A stretch of DNA of 64,000 nt, taken from contig JAEHGX010000001.1 of NCBI GenBank assembly GCA_019248265.1, positions 26,697 to 90,696 of the forward strand, in the 5' to 3' direction. Each line of letters starts with the position of its first letter. The stretch's first letter is position 1. Shown in pieces: positions 9,095 through 16,666 of this stretch. Position numbers and translations under genes: made by a program. The notes beneath the pieces are model-generated. The model was given only the letters and a program-made list of their open reading frames with translations, was not told the DNA's origin and ran no database searches. The stretch is from Candidatus Falkowbacteria bacterium S5_I03 (lineage in GTDB: Bacteria > Patescibacteriota > Patescibacteriia > Patescibacteriales > UBA12465).

Positions 9095-9433
9095 ATGGGA
9101 AATCAGAAAGAACCGAAAGAAAAAAATATGAATTGGTTCGTGGAGCCGGAAGATGCTCACAGTAATGAGGTGATTGCCAAGAGTTTGTTGGCGCTAAGTC
9201 AATTAGATGAAAGCGTGGCCCTATTGGACTCTGAAGGCGTGGAGCATTCCGTTTTTCAAGTTGAAAATTATGCGTTTGTTACTCGTCTTTATAAAGATCG
9301 GACAAAATTCCAGCTTCATTTTAAGGTTTTTAACCGTTCCGGTAAGAATGGGCCGCTAAGGCTATGGACTTTAGGGGCGGACAAATCTAAAAAGATTAAG
9401 GTAAAGCTAAAAGACAAAAATCTCAAATCGTAA
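9095..9433 (+). CDS. Small charged protein of unknown function
   Basis: I do not recognise this 112-residue protein. It is soluble, starts with a charged segment rich in Lys, Glu and Asn and ends with a Lys-rich tail (KKIKVKLKDKNLKS). The middle looks like a small alpha/beta domain. The start is well fixed: AAGGAGG at 9081-9087 lies 7 bases before the ATG, one of the strongest Shine-Dalgarno sequences in the window, and most neighbours have none. It has its own terminator, so it appears to be a single-gene unit with high expected translation. Confidence 0.7.
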   Translation: MGNQKEPKEKNMNWFVEPEDAHSNEVIAKSLLALSQLDESVALLDSEGVEHSVFQVENYAFVTRLYKDRTKFQLHFKVFNRSGKNGPLRLWTLGADKSKKIKVKLKDKNLKS

Positions 9434-9439
9434 AATTGG

Positions 9440-9474
9440 AAGGAGGCTTAATTGACAGCCTCCTTTTGTTATTT
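9440..9474 (+). terminator. Terminator after the small charged protein
   Basis: AAGGAGGC and GCCTCCTT form an 8-base-pair stem with a 10-base loop, followed by a T-rich tract. Confidence 0.85.
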
Positions 9475-9485
9475 TTAAGCTTTTT

Positions 9486-9494
9486 TGTTAAACT
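9486..9494 (+). promoter_or_regulatory. Extended -10 promoter close to the ATG at 9504
   Basis: TGTTAAACT fits a TG-N-TAAACT extended -10. Only nine bases separate it from the ATG, so the transcript should have almost no leader. Confidence 0.45.
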
Positions 9495-9503
9495 TTAAAT
9501 AAG

Positions 9504-10268
9504 ATGTTAAACAAGAAAAAAAGACAACGCTTAATATTTTTGTTTGCCTATGTGGTTTTAGCCTGTGTTTTGGTTTATTTTTGGCGTCCGGTTTATTTGG
9601 TTTCCATTATTTTAGTTTTGGTGCCGCCGGCGGTTCTTAATTTTCTGTGGCTGAAAAAATCACGTTTTAAAATTTTATTATTTTCCGGTTTAACCACTCT
9701 ATTATTTGCGCCGCCGGTAGAAATGGCCGCTCGTTTAGCAGATGCTTGGGACGTTCAATCTATCTTACCGCGTTTATTTGGAATTGCGCCGCTTGAAAAT
9801 ATTCTTTTTGCCTTTTTAAATTTTTTCTGGGTGCTGGCTTTTTATGAATATTTTGTTGATCGAGATTTAAAGCGCCGGATTTCCAAGCGTTTTCGGTTTA
9901 TAATCTTAGGGTATATTCTTCTGTTTTTGTCGGTATTTTCTATTTTTTTCATCGCCCCCAACTTACTGGCGGTAAATTATGCTTTGCTGGCCCTGATAAT
10001 TTTATTGGTTCCCGGGGTGATTATGTTTTATTTTAATCCTAAGTTATTAAAAAAGACCTGGCTGCCAACCGTTTTTTTCGCTCTAGTCTTTTTTATTTAT
10101 GAAGTCGTTTCTTTAATCATCGGTTCCTGGTGGTGGCCGGGCGAGTATATTTTGCCAATCAATTTAGCAGGTAATGTTTTTCCGCTTGATGATGTGATAA
10201 TTTGGTATTTCTTATCAACGCCGATTTTAATCGGCGGTTATGAATTCTTTGTTGATGATAATAAATAA
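9504..10268 (+). CDS. Polytopic membrane protein, lycopene cyclase domain-like
   Basis: The 254-residue protein is almost entirely hydrophobic with about seven membrane segments. Two internal segments resemble each other and the CrtYc/CrtYd lycopene cyclase repeat: DAW.. followed by FGIAPLENILFAFLNFFW (residues about 78-113), and SWWWPGEYI followed by NVFPLDDVIIWYFL (about 205-240). The family's PLEE motif appears as PLEN and PLDD, so one acidic residue is lost in the first copy. No carotenoid genes lie nearby, so cyclase activity is doubtful; the fold assignment is inferred. It ends four bases before the next gene, implying co-transcription with the hydrolase. Confidence 0.6.
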   Translation: MLNKKKRQRLIFLFAYVVLACVLVYFWRPVYLVSIILVLVPPAVLNFLWLKKSRFKILLFSGLTTLLFAPPVEMAARLADAWDVQSILPRLFGIAPLENILFAFLNFFWVLAFYEYFVDRDLKRRISKRFRFIILGYILLFLSVFSIFFIAPNLLAVNYALLALIILLVPGVIMFYFNPKLLKKTWLPTVFFALVFFIYEVVSLIIGSWWWPGEYILPINLAGNVFPLDDVIIWYFLSTPILIGGYEFFVDDNK

Positions 10269-10272
10269 AAAT

Positions 10273-11151
10273 ATGGAAGCTAAAAATATTAAAATTATTA
10301 CACCGAAAAAAATAGTGCTCCGAGGATTTATTTTTGGCCCGCGGCGTAATCAGGTTATTTATATCCTGTTGCATGGTTTAAGCGGCAATCTTTTTTCCCG
10401 ATTGGAAATAGTGGAGAAGATGGTAGGCGAAGGGGCGACCGTCATGGTTTTTAATAATCGCGGTTATGGTTTAATAAGCCAATTTCGAAAAATAAATCCG
10501 CGGCGGCCGGAGGCTTATGATTCGGTCGTGATCGGAAAGGCGCATGAAGTATTTACTGACTGTTTGGATGATATCGACGGGGCAATTAATCTTGCCTTGG
10601 AGAGTGGTTATAAGAAAATAATTCTTATCGGCCATTCTACTGGCTGTAATAAAATCGCTTATTATTTATCAAAAAAAAATCCGGCCAGCGTCAAAGCCGC
10701 GGTTTTATTAGCGCCGATGAGTGATTACGCTGATTTTAAAAAATTTACCAATCCTAAAATTATTAAGTCTGCGACTAAAAAAGCTCAGCAGCTAGTAGCT
10801 GCCGGCAAGTCCCATGAATTATTATCCGCTGATATTTGGCCGTATTATACAGATGCGCAGAGATTCTTGAGCCTCTTTACTCCCGATAGCCTGGAAGAAA
10901 TATTTAGTTATGCCGTCCCTGAGAAGAAGCCGTTAATTTTAAAAAAGATTAAAAAGCCGGTGCTAGTGGTTTTAGCCGGCGATGATCAATTCAAAGATCG
11001 GCCAATGATTGAGATTTATGATTGGTTTAAAAAGGCGCTTAGTGGTCAGAAGGCTGAGTTGGCTATGATAAAAAAAGCGCTCCATGGCTTTGGTGGCCAG
11101 GAAACGAAAGTTAAGAATCTTATTTTTAAGTTTGTGAAAAGACTAAAATGA
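10273..11151 (+). CDS. Alpha/beta hydrolase (serine esterase or lipase-like)
   Basis: The 292-residue protein has an alpha/beta-hydrolase layout: an early LLHGLSGN oxyanion-region motif, the nucleophile elbow GHSTGCNK (canonical GxSxG), a VVLAGDDQFKD strand carrying the acid residue, and a late His in KKALHGFGGQE. All members of the catalytic triad are therefore present. No signal peptide is seen, so it acts in the cytoplasm. The ATG at 10273 is chosen because it follows the preceding stop; an upstream in-frame ATG at 10240 would overlap that gene by 29 bases. The substrate is unknown; an acyl ester is likely. Confidence 0.8.
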   Translation: MEAKNIKIITPKKIVLRGFIFGPRRNQVIYILLHGLSGNLFSRLEIVEKMVGEGATVMVFNNRGYGLISQFRKINPRRPEAYDSVVIGKAHEVFTDCLDDIDGAINLALESGYKKIILIGHSTGCNKIAYYLSKKNPASVKAAVLLAPMSDYADFKKFTNPKIIKSATKKAQQLVAAGKSHELLSADIWPYYTDAQRFLSLFTPDSLEEIFSYAVPEKKPLILKKIKKPVLVVLAGDDQFKDRPMIEIYDWFKKALSGQKAELAMIKKALHGFGGQETKVKNLIFKFVKRLK

Positions 11152-11190
11152 TTTTATTACCGGCTTTGGTGGATTTCTAGTTTTAGCCGC

Positions 11191-11688
11191 CTATTCTATT
11201 TTTAAAATCTTATAATAAGCCTCTTTATTCAAGAGGTTTATTTTTATAGTGTCGCCAACACTTTTATTTATGAGAGCCGCGCCGAGCGGGGAGGAATAGG
11301 AGATGGTGCCGCTTGTCGGGTCAGTTTCCGTGGCTCCGAGAATTTGATAAGTTTTAGTTTTGCCATCTTTTTCAATCGTCACCTTGTTTCCTAGTTGGAC
11401 GGTGCCGTTGTTTTGAATTTTAATGATTTCTGCGCGTCCTAATAATTTTTCTAAATCCAGAATGCGCTCGTTTAGTCCGCGCAGGCGTCCTTTGGCTACT
11501 TGATAACCGACGTTTTCCGAGAAATCACCCATCAGCGCCAGACGCTTAACTTCCTCGGCTTCGCGCGGGCGTTTAACGCGTTTCCAAAAATCAAGCTTTT
11601 TTACAAGTTCGTAGTATTTATCGGCGGTCATCGCCGGGTCGATTTTTTTGTCTAAGCGAGGATCGCCTTTTCTGATTGGAACGCGCAT
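11191..11688 (-). CDS. greA: Transcript cleavage/elongation factor GreA/GreB family
   Basis: Gre factors enter the RNA polymerase secondary channel and stimulate cleavage of backtracked RNA. The 165-residue protein has the coiled-coil tip motif GDFSENVGYQVAK (canonical GDLSENAEYHAAK) with its Asp and Glu, then an FKBP-like domain with GTISYSSPLGAALINKSVGD, matching SP.G.AL.G...GD. The N-terminus carries an extra basic stretch before the coiled coil that standard GreA lacks. It converges on the hydrolase gene. Its promoter lies so close that the leader should be only two or three bases. Confidence 0.9.
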   Translation of the reverse strand: MRVPIRKGDPRLDKKIDPAMTADKYYELVKKLDFWKRVKRPREAEEVKRLALMGDFSENVGYQVAKGRLRGLNERILDLEKLLGRAEIIKIQNNGTVQLGNKVTIEKDGKTKTYQILGATETDPTSGTISYSSPLGAALINKSVGDTIKINLLNKEAYYKILKIE

Positions 11689-11697
11689 ATTTCTCTT

Positions 11698-11726
11698 AAT
11701 TTACAATTTTCTTTAAAAAAAGTCAA
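11698..11726 (-). promoter_or_regulatory. greA promoter, nearly leaderless
   Basis: On the minus strand TTGACT (11721-11726) and TAAATT (11698-11703) are 17 bases apart. The -10 box ends nine bases before the greA ATG. Confidence 0.55.
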
Positions 11727-11770
11727 ATATTAGCCCGGAATTAAGACGGATGTTGGAAAGAGATTTTTCT

Positions 11771-11779
11771 TGGTATAAT
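11771..11779 (+). promoter_or_regulatory. Extended -10 promoter upstream of the ECF sigma gene
   Basis: TGGTATAAT is an extended -10 with a perfect TATAAT. A TTGGAA lies 15 bases upstream, a short spacing that the TG extension can compensate. The ATG is 80 bases downstream. Confidence 0.6.
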
Positions 11780-11859
11780 GAAATTAAGGCCGATTTCTTT
11801 ATTATTTGAAGAAAAATAGTTTTTTTCCGTATTAATAACAAAGGCTCGTTTAGAGATTT

Positions 11860-12441
11860 ATGATAGAAAACATTGAATTTGAGCAAAAAACTGACGAAGA
11901 ATTAGTTGTTATTGTTCTGGAAAATCAGAGCGTTTTTTCCTATTTAGTTAATCGTTATAAAGATAAGTTGCTTCGATATATCAGGCGCATATCCAATGTC
12001 GGTTTAGAGGAGGCGGAGGACATGTTGCAAAATATTTTTATTAAGGTCTATCTTAACCTTAATGATTTTGATGACAGTTTAAAATTCTCCTCCTGGATTT
12101 ATCGAATTGCTCATAATGAAGTTATCGATAACTATCGCAAGCGGAAAGCTCGACCGCAACTTTTAGATATTGATATTAAAGATAGTCAAATTAAAGAGTT
12201 GGCCGGAGATACTAATTTATTGGAAGAGTTGGCGCGGCAAGAATTGAAACAAGAAATTAGTCAGGCTCTTTCTCGAATTGACGTTAAATATCAAGAAATG
12301 ATTATTTTGAAATATTTGGAAGAAAAAGATTATCAAGAAATATCCGATATTATTAAAAAGCCTTTAGGCACCGTGGCCTCTAGAATGAATAAAGCGAAAG
12401 CAGAACTAAAGAAGGTTTTAAATACCAATCATAAACTTTAA
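11860..12441 (+). CDS. ECF-type sigma-70 family factor
   Basis: The 193-residue protein has only regions 2 and 4, as ECF sigma factors do. Region 2 covers about residues 20-95 (FSYLVNRYKDKLLRYIRR, then SSWIYRIAHNEVIDNYRKRK, the -10 recognition part). Region 4 covers about 130-190, with an HTH in YLEEKDYQEISDIIKKPLGTVASRMNKAK. It is followed by a membrane protein 4 bases after its stop. That pairing is the usual arrangement of an ECF sigma with its membrane-bound anti-sigma partner, so activation by an envelope signal is likely. Confidence 0.9.
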   Translation: MIENIEFEQKTDEELVVIVLENQSVFSYLVNRYKDKLLRYIRRISNVGLEEAEDMLQNIFIKVYLNLNDFDDSLKFSSWIYRIAHNEVIDNYRKRKARPQLLDIDIKDSQIKELAGDTNLLEELARQELKQEISQALSRIDVKYQEMIILKYLEEKDYQEISDIIKKPLGTVASRMNKAKAELKKVLNTNHKL

Positions 12442-12445
12442 ATAT

Positions 12446-13228
12446 ATGGAGAACGAAACATTTAATAAAGAAATCCTGGAAAAATTGCAGGAATTAAAAA
12501 TTAAACCGCGGGCGCGTTGGCACTTTTTGTTGAAAAATTATGCCATCTGGATTTCCGGCATCTTGGCGCTTTTGATTGGCGCCGCTTCAGTCTCGGTAAT
12601 TATTTATCTTTCCAGTTATAATGATTTCAGTATTCGACAAGATATCAATAAAAGCCTAGGAGAAATACTATTGCTAACTTTGCCTTACTTTTGGTTGATA
12701 TTTTTAAGCCTCTTTGTTTTTATTGTTTATTACAATTTAAAACATACAAAAACCGGTTACCGTTATTCTATCGGTTTTATAGTAGCATTTGCCGTCATTG
12801 CCAGTATTTTTTTGGGCGGTATTTTTTATGCCACCGGTCTAGGGAAGGAACTGGATGAAATCTTGGGACAAAAAGCGCCTTTATATGGCGAAATGATTAA
12901 TCCTCGAGTCGATTTTTGGTCTAATCCGGAAGAGGGGCGTTTAATCGGAATAATCATCTCTCAGACTAACGATGAAGATTTCGTGTTAATTGATAAAGAT
13001 CAGCATGAATGGCTTGTTAAAATTGAGAGTGATGATTTTGCCGCTTTGCATTTGACTGGCGGCCCGCTAAGGCTTATTGGTGAGAAAAAATCTGATGGCG
13101 TTTTTGAAGTGTTTAAAGTTTTGCCGATGATGCCGGGGCATGGATTTTTTAAGAGGATGAATGGCGGTCCCCATCCTCCGGTTCCAGGAGGTCCGCGCAT
13201 GATGGAACAAATAGAAATTAATTTTTAG
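12446..13228 (+). CDS. Membrane protein, possible anti-sigma partner
   Basis: The 260-residue protein has a cytoplasmic N-terminus of about 30 residues, three membrane segments (about 33-56, 77-99 and 109-131) and a C-terminal domain of ~125 residues predicted outside the cell. That domain looks beta-rich (GRLIGIIISQTNDEDFVLIDKD) and ends in a flexible tail rich in Pro, Gly, His and Met (near GHGFFKRMNGGPHPP). No zinc-type anti-sigma motif (HxxxCxxC) is present. An anti-sigma role is suggested only by position, four bases after the ECF gene. The Met/His-rich tail could bind metal, as could that of the secreted protein next to it. Confidence 0.65.
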   Translation: MENETFNKEILEKLQELKIKPRARWHFLLKNYAIWISGILALLIGAASVSVIIYLSSYNDFSIRQDINKSLGEILLLTLPYFWLIFLSLFVFIVYYNLKHTKTGYRYSIGFIVAFAVIASIFLGGIFYATGLGKELDEILGQKAPLYGEMINPRVDFWSNPEEGRLIGIIISQTNDEDFVLIDKDQHEWLVKIESDDFAALHLTGGPLRLIGEKKSDGVFEVFKVLPMMPGHGFFKRMNGGPHPPVPGGPRMMEQIEINF

Positions 13229-13309
13229 AATGAAGAAATTTATTTTATAGGCGTATTAACTAGCAGAGGCTAAAGTTAAGATCTTAACGCCCGGCTAATT
13301 AATAATTTA

Positions 13310-13346
13310 AACGTTTCCAGTTTTCTGTAGGGGAAAGCGGAACGTT
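13310..13346. promoter_or_regulatory. Inverted repeat upstream of the secreted protein gene
   Basis: AACGtTTCC and GGAACGTT form an 8-base-pair inverted repeat with one bulge, 15 bases before the ATG at 13362. It may be a leader hairpin or a site related to the ECF sigma. A shorter palindrome, GTTAAGATCTTAAC, lies at 13275-13288. Confidence 0.35.
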
Positions 13347-13361
13347 AATCAATTTAAAAAT

Positions 13362-13865
13362 ATGAAAAAAGATAGTTTATTAAAAGGAGCGGCCGTATTT
13401 GGTGCCTTAGCACTTATGGCTGGCGGTATGCTGGCGGCGGACGCGGCTGTTAATAACTCAGTTACTAGTTCTAGTAGCAGTAATGCCAATTCTAACTCCA
13501 ATTGGGAAGGCCGAGGTAACCGTGGCGGCGGCAATATGGCTGGTTTAACTGATGAGGAAAAAGCGGCTAAGATTGCCGAAAGAGAAGCCAACAGAACCGC
13601 TAATCAAGCTGCCATGGAAACCAGACGCACCGCTGTTGAGGCGGCTCTTAGCGCCGGTGACTATGACGCTTGGGTGGCGGCTGAGGGAAGTGATAGTCCA
13701 ATAGTAACCAAGGTTACTAAAGATAATTTCGCTCAGTTTGTTCAAGCTCATAATTTAATGGAACAGGCGCGGACGATTCTAAGCGGTATTGGTTTGGATG
13801 CGAGTGCTGGCCACGGAATGGGAATGGGCATGGGTTTAGGTGGCGGACACATGATGAATAAATAA
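13362..13865 (+). CDS. Small secreted protein with Met/His/Gly-rich tail
   Basis: The 167-residue protein has a signal peptide (Lys-rich start, hydrophobic core about residues 10-26, cleavage near LAADA). A Ser/Asn-rich linker follows, then a helical part with many Glu, Ala and Arg (about 62-100), and a conserved-looking segment with GDYDAWVAAE and NFAQFVQAHNLMEQARTIL. It ends in a run of Gly, Met and His (GHGMGMGMGLGGGHMMNK). Met/His tails of this kind often bind copper or other soft metals in exported proteins, which fits the copper module nearby, but binding is not shown here. It is likely the output of the ECF sigma unit. CpxP/Spy-like function is a possibility only. Confidence 0.65.
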   Translation: MKKDSLLKGAAVFGALALMAGGMLAADAAVNNSVTSSSSSNANSNSNWEGRGNRGGGNMAGLTDEEKAAKIAEREANRTANQAAMETRRTAVEAALSAGDYDAWVAAEGSDSPIVTKVTKDNFAQFVQAHNLMEQARTILSGIGLDASAGHGMGMGMGLGGGHMMNK

Positions 13866-13904
13866 AAGTTTAATTAAGTTTTGGAAATAGAGGGGATAAG
13901 CGGC

Positions 13905-13946
13905 AAAACACTCGCTCCGGCATAGGGAGCGGGTGTTTTATTTTTA
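13905..13946 (+). terminator. Strong terminator closing the ECF sigma unit
   Basis: AAAACACTCGCTCC pairs with GGAGCGGGTGTTTT over 14 bases with one G-U pair, followed by a T run. It separates the sigma unit from the ATPase gene. Confidence 0.9.
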
Positions 13947-13961
13947 AAAAAGAAGCGCCTA

Positions 13962-13970
13962 TGTTAAAAT
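13962..13970 (+). promoter_or_regulatory. Extended -10 promoter of the P-type ATPase gene
   Basis: TGTTAAAAT fits TG-N-TAAAAT. Shortly downstream, TAGGCA-N9-TGCCTA (13983-14003) forms an inverted repeat in the 5' leader that could be an operator or a hairpin. Confidence 0.5.
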
Positions 13971-14029
13971 TAAAAGACAGTTTAGGCAAGTGTAATATGC
14001 CTAGCTGATAATTTTTAAATTTTGTAATA

Positions 14030-16666
14030 ATGGATAACTCTTTATTTTATCAATTAAGTGTAGCCGCTGCTTTTAAAAAACTAGCGACTAAACAATCCGG
14101 TCTAGAAGCGTTAGAGGTTGAGAGTCGCTTAAAGACTCATGGCTTGAATAAATTGCCGCGTAAAAAAGCTTTAACTGGTTTAAGTCTATTTTTGGGGCAA
14201 TTTAAAAATCCTCTAGTTTTTATTCTATTTGCCGCTTTAGCGATTAGTTTTTTTGCGGGCCATAAAAGCGATTCTTTGATTATTTTTATTGTGATAATGG
14301 TTACCAATACGGTGGGGTTTTTGCAAGAGTGGAAGGCTAATAATGCCTTGGAGAAGCTGGGGCAAGCCGTAACGCATAAAGTAAGGGTGTGGCGCGATAA
14401 TCAGTTATCGATTATTAAAAGAGAATTTTTGGTTCCCGGAGATATTATTGAAATTACGGCCGGCGATGTTATTCCGGCCGATGCTCGAATTTTTGAAGCT
14501 AAAGACCTTAAGGTTAATGAAGCTGCTTTAACTGGGGAATCACTGGCGGTTGATAAATCAATTAAAGAATTGAAGACGGAAATCAGTTTGGCTGATAGAA
14601 AAAATATGATTTATCAGGGGACAATTGTGGCTGATGGTTTTGGTAAAGCGCTCGTTACCGCTACCGGCCAAAATACTGAGATTGGACAAATTGCCAAGCT
14701 GATTAAAGAAACTAGCGAGGGGCTGACGCCACTCCAAAAACAAATAAATAATTTTGGCATTAAATTAGGCCTATTTTTAATTGCGGCCAATGTCGTTATT
14801 TTTTTAATAGGCATTATTAGCGGTCGTGATATTTTTGAAATGTTTATGGTTTCGGTGGTAATTGTGGTCTCGGCTGTTCCTGAAGGGCTGATTCCGGCAA
14901 TGGCCATTATTCTAGCGATTGGCATGCAGCATCTCGCCAAAAAACAAGGTTTAGTCAGGCGTGCAATTGCCGCTGAGACCTTAGGTTCAGTTTCGGTTAT
15001 TTGCGCCGATAAAACCGGAACCCTGACTCAGGGGGAAATGCTGGTCGACCGATTTATTGGCGCTAGTGGTTTAGAAAAAATAAGCAAAGAAACTTTAGCT
15101 TTAAAAATTGCCGTTCTCTGTAACGACGGGTTGATAGAAAATCCCGGAGATGATTTGTCAAAATTGAAAATTTCCGGAAACCCAACCGATAAAGCTTTAT
15201 TGCTCGCCGGAGCGGGTGTGGGGTTATATCGTCAAGAGCTAGAAAAGATAAACCCGCGTTTAGATGAAATATTATTTTCTTCAGCTTCTAAACTGATGGC
15301 CACTTTGAATAAATCAGCAGACGGCCAAGAAGTGATTTATATTAAAGGAGCTCCTGAAAAATTATTGGCGGCTGCTTCTAAAATTTACGTTGACGGCAAA
15401 GAAAAGAAACTATCCATTAAAGATAAAAAATTACAAGCTGATAAAATTGCCGAGTTTACCGACACTGGCGCGCGGGTAATCGCTTTGGCTTATAAAAATA
15501 AAATGACCGGCACACCTGGTCATTTAGAAGCAGCTGATTTGGAGGATTTAACCTTAGTAGGTTTCTTTTCGCTTCGCGATCAAGTACGAACTGATGTTAA
15601 GCAGGCTATTCAATCTTGTCGCGAGGCGGGAATTAGAGTAGTAATAATTACCGGCGATAATGCGCGAACAGCGACTGCTATTGTCAAAGAAATTGGCTTG
15701 GAAATTAATAGTCATAATGTGGTTGATGGCGATGAGCTTGATAAAATGACCGATGCCCAGCTAAAAAAACGCATTAGAGATATCCGGCTTTATGCCCGCG
15801 TTAGCCCGCATCATAAGCTGAGAATTGTTAACGCCTTTCAAGAAATCGGCAAGACAGTTGCTATGACCGGCGATGGCATCAATGATTCTCCGGCGCTCAA
15901 AAAAGCGGACATCGGTGTCGCCATCGGTAGTGGCACGGATGTCGCCAAAGAAGCTGCCGATTTAGTACTGCTGGATAATAGTTTTATGACAATCGTGGCT
16001 GCTGTTAAACAGGGGCGAATTACTTTTTTAAATATTAGAAAAGTTATTCTTTATTTATTTACCGATTGTTTCCAGGAAATGATTATTATCGGCGTTTCGG
16101 TAATTTTAGGCTGGCCATTGCCAATCTTACCGGTTCAAGTTCTTTGGATTAAATTAATTGAAGATCCTTTACCGGCTGCTAGTTTAGCTTTTGATGTTTC
16201 CGACGATAATGTGATGCACGAGCGGCCACGCCATCGCGAGCAGCCGCTGCTTACCCCTGCTTTACAAAAAATAATCGCCTTTTATGCTATTGTAATGGAT
16301 TGTTTTGCGCTGGCAATTTTTTATTATTATTTTAAAGTTGTGGGAGATATTACCCTGGCTCGCAGCGTGATGTTTGCCACTCTCGGCCTAAGTACCATGT
16401 TCTATATTTATGCGGTCCGCGGCTTAAATACTTCAATTTTTAAGACCAAACATTTCTCCAATAAATTTTTAGTGAGCGCTACTGTTTTAGGAATGGCGCT
16501 TATTGCCGTTTCTATTTATTTACCGGTTCTTAATCGTTTGTTAAGTACCGTGCCCTTAAGAATTAATGATTGGGCAGTCATCTTAACTTATGGCATTTTA
16601 ACCATGTTTGTTTTTGAGCTCGGCAAATATATTTCCGGTTATCGCCGGGAAGTTAAAAAATTGTAA
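14030..16666 (+). CDS. P2-type cation-transporting ATPase (Ca2+ pump-like)
   Basis: This 878-residue pump uses ATP to move a cation across the membrane. It has the N-terminal cation ATPase domain (residues 1-70), an actuator domain with LTGES near 167, the phosphorylation motif DKTGT with Asp327, a nucleotide-binding domain with KGAPE, and the hinge motif TGDGINDSPALKKADIG near 612. The fourth membrane helix reads PEGLIPAM, as in P2A/P2B calcium and related pumps, and not the CPC or CPH of heavy-metal P1B pumps. The C-terminal ~200 residues hold six further membrane segments. Ca2+, Mn2+ or Na+/K+ remain possible. It ends exactly next to the stop of the facing gene, with no spacer. Confidence 0.9.
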   Translation: MDNSLFYQLSVAAAFKKLATKQSGLEALEVESRLKTHGLNKLPRKKALTGLSLFLGQFKNPLVFILFAALAISFFAGHKSDSLIIFIVIMVTNTVGFLQEWKANNALEKLGQAVTHKVRVWRDNQLSIIKREFLVPGDIIEITAGDVIPADARIFEAKDLKVNEAALTGESLAVDKSIKELKTEISLADRKNMIYQGTIVADGFGKALVTATGQNTEIGQIAKLIKETSEGLTPLQKQINNFGIKLGLFLIAANVVIFLIGIISGRDIFEMFMVSVVIVVSAVPEGLIPAMAIILAIGMQHLAKKQGLVRRAIAAETLGSVSVICADKTGTLTQGEMLVDRFIGASGLEKISKETLALKIAVLCNDGLIENPGDDLSKLKISGNPTDKALLLAGAGVGLYRQELEKINPRLDEILFSSASKLMATLNKSADGQEVIYIKGAPEKLLAAASKIYVDGKEKKLSIKDKKLQADKIAEFTDTGARVIALAYKNKMTGTPGHLEAADLEDLTLVGFFSLRDQVRTDVKQAIQSCREAGIRVVIITGDNARTATAIVKEIGLEINSHNVVDGDELDKMTDAQLKKRIRDIRLYARVSPHHKLRIVNAFQEIGKTVAMTGDGINDSPALKKADIGVAIGSGTDVAKEAADLVLLDNSFMTIVAAVKQGRITFLNIRKVILYLFTDCFQEMIIIGVSVILGWPLPILPVQVLWIKLIEDPLPAASLAFDVSDDNVMHERPRHREQPLLTPALQKIIAFYAIVMDCFALAIFYYYFKVVGDITLARSVMFATLGLSTMFYIYAVRGLNTSIFKTKHFSNKFLVSATVLGMALIAVSIYLPVLNRLLSTVPLRINDWAVILTYGILTMFVFELGKYISGYRREVKKL

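Noticed and set aside
11152..11190. Terminator between the hydrolase gene and greA
   Set aside because: Only a 5-base CGGCT/AGCCG stem with a long loop could be found, without a clear T run.
14030..16666. Copper-exporting P1B ATPase, suggested by the nearby copper genes
   Set aside because: The fourth helix reads PEGLIPAM instead of CPC/CPH and there is no N-terminal CxxC domain; the layout is P2 type.
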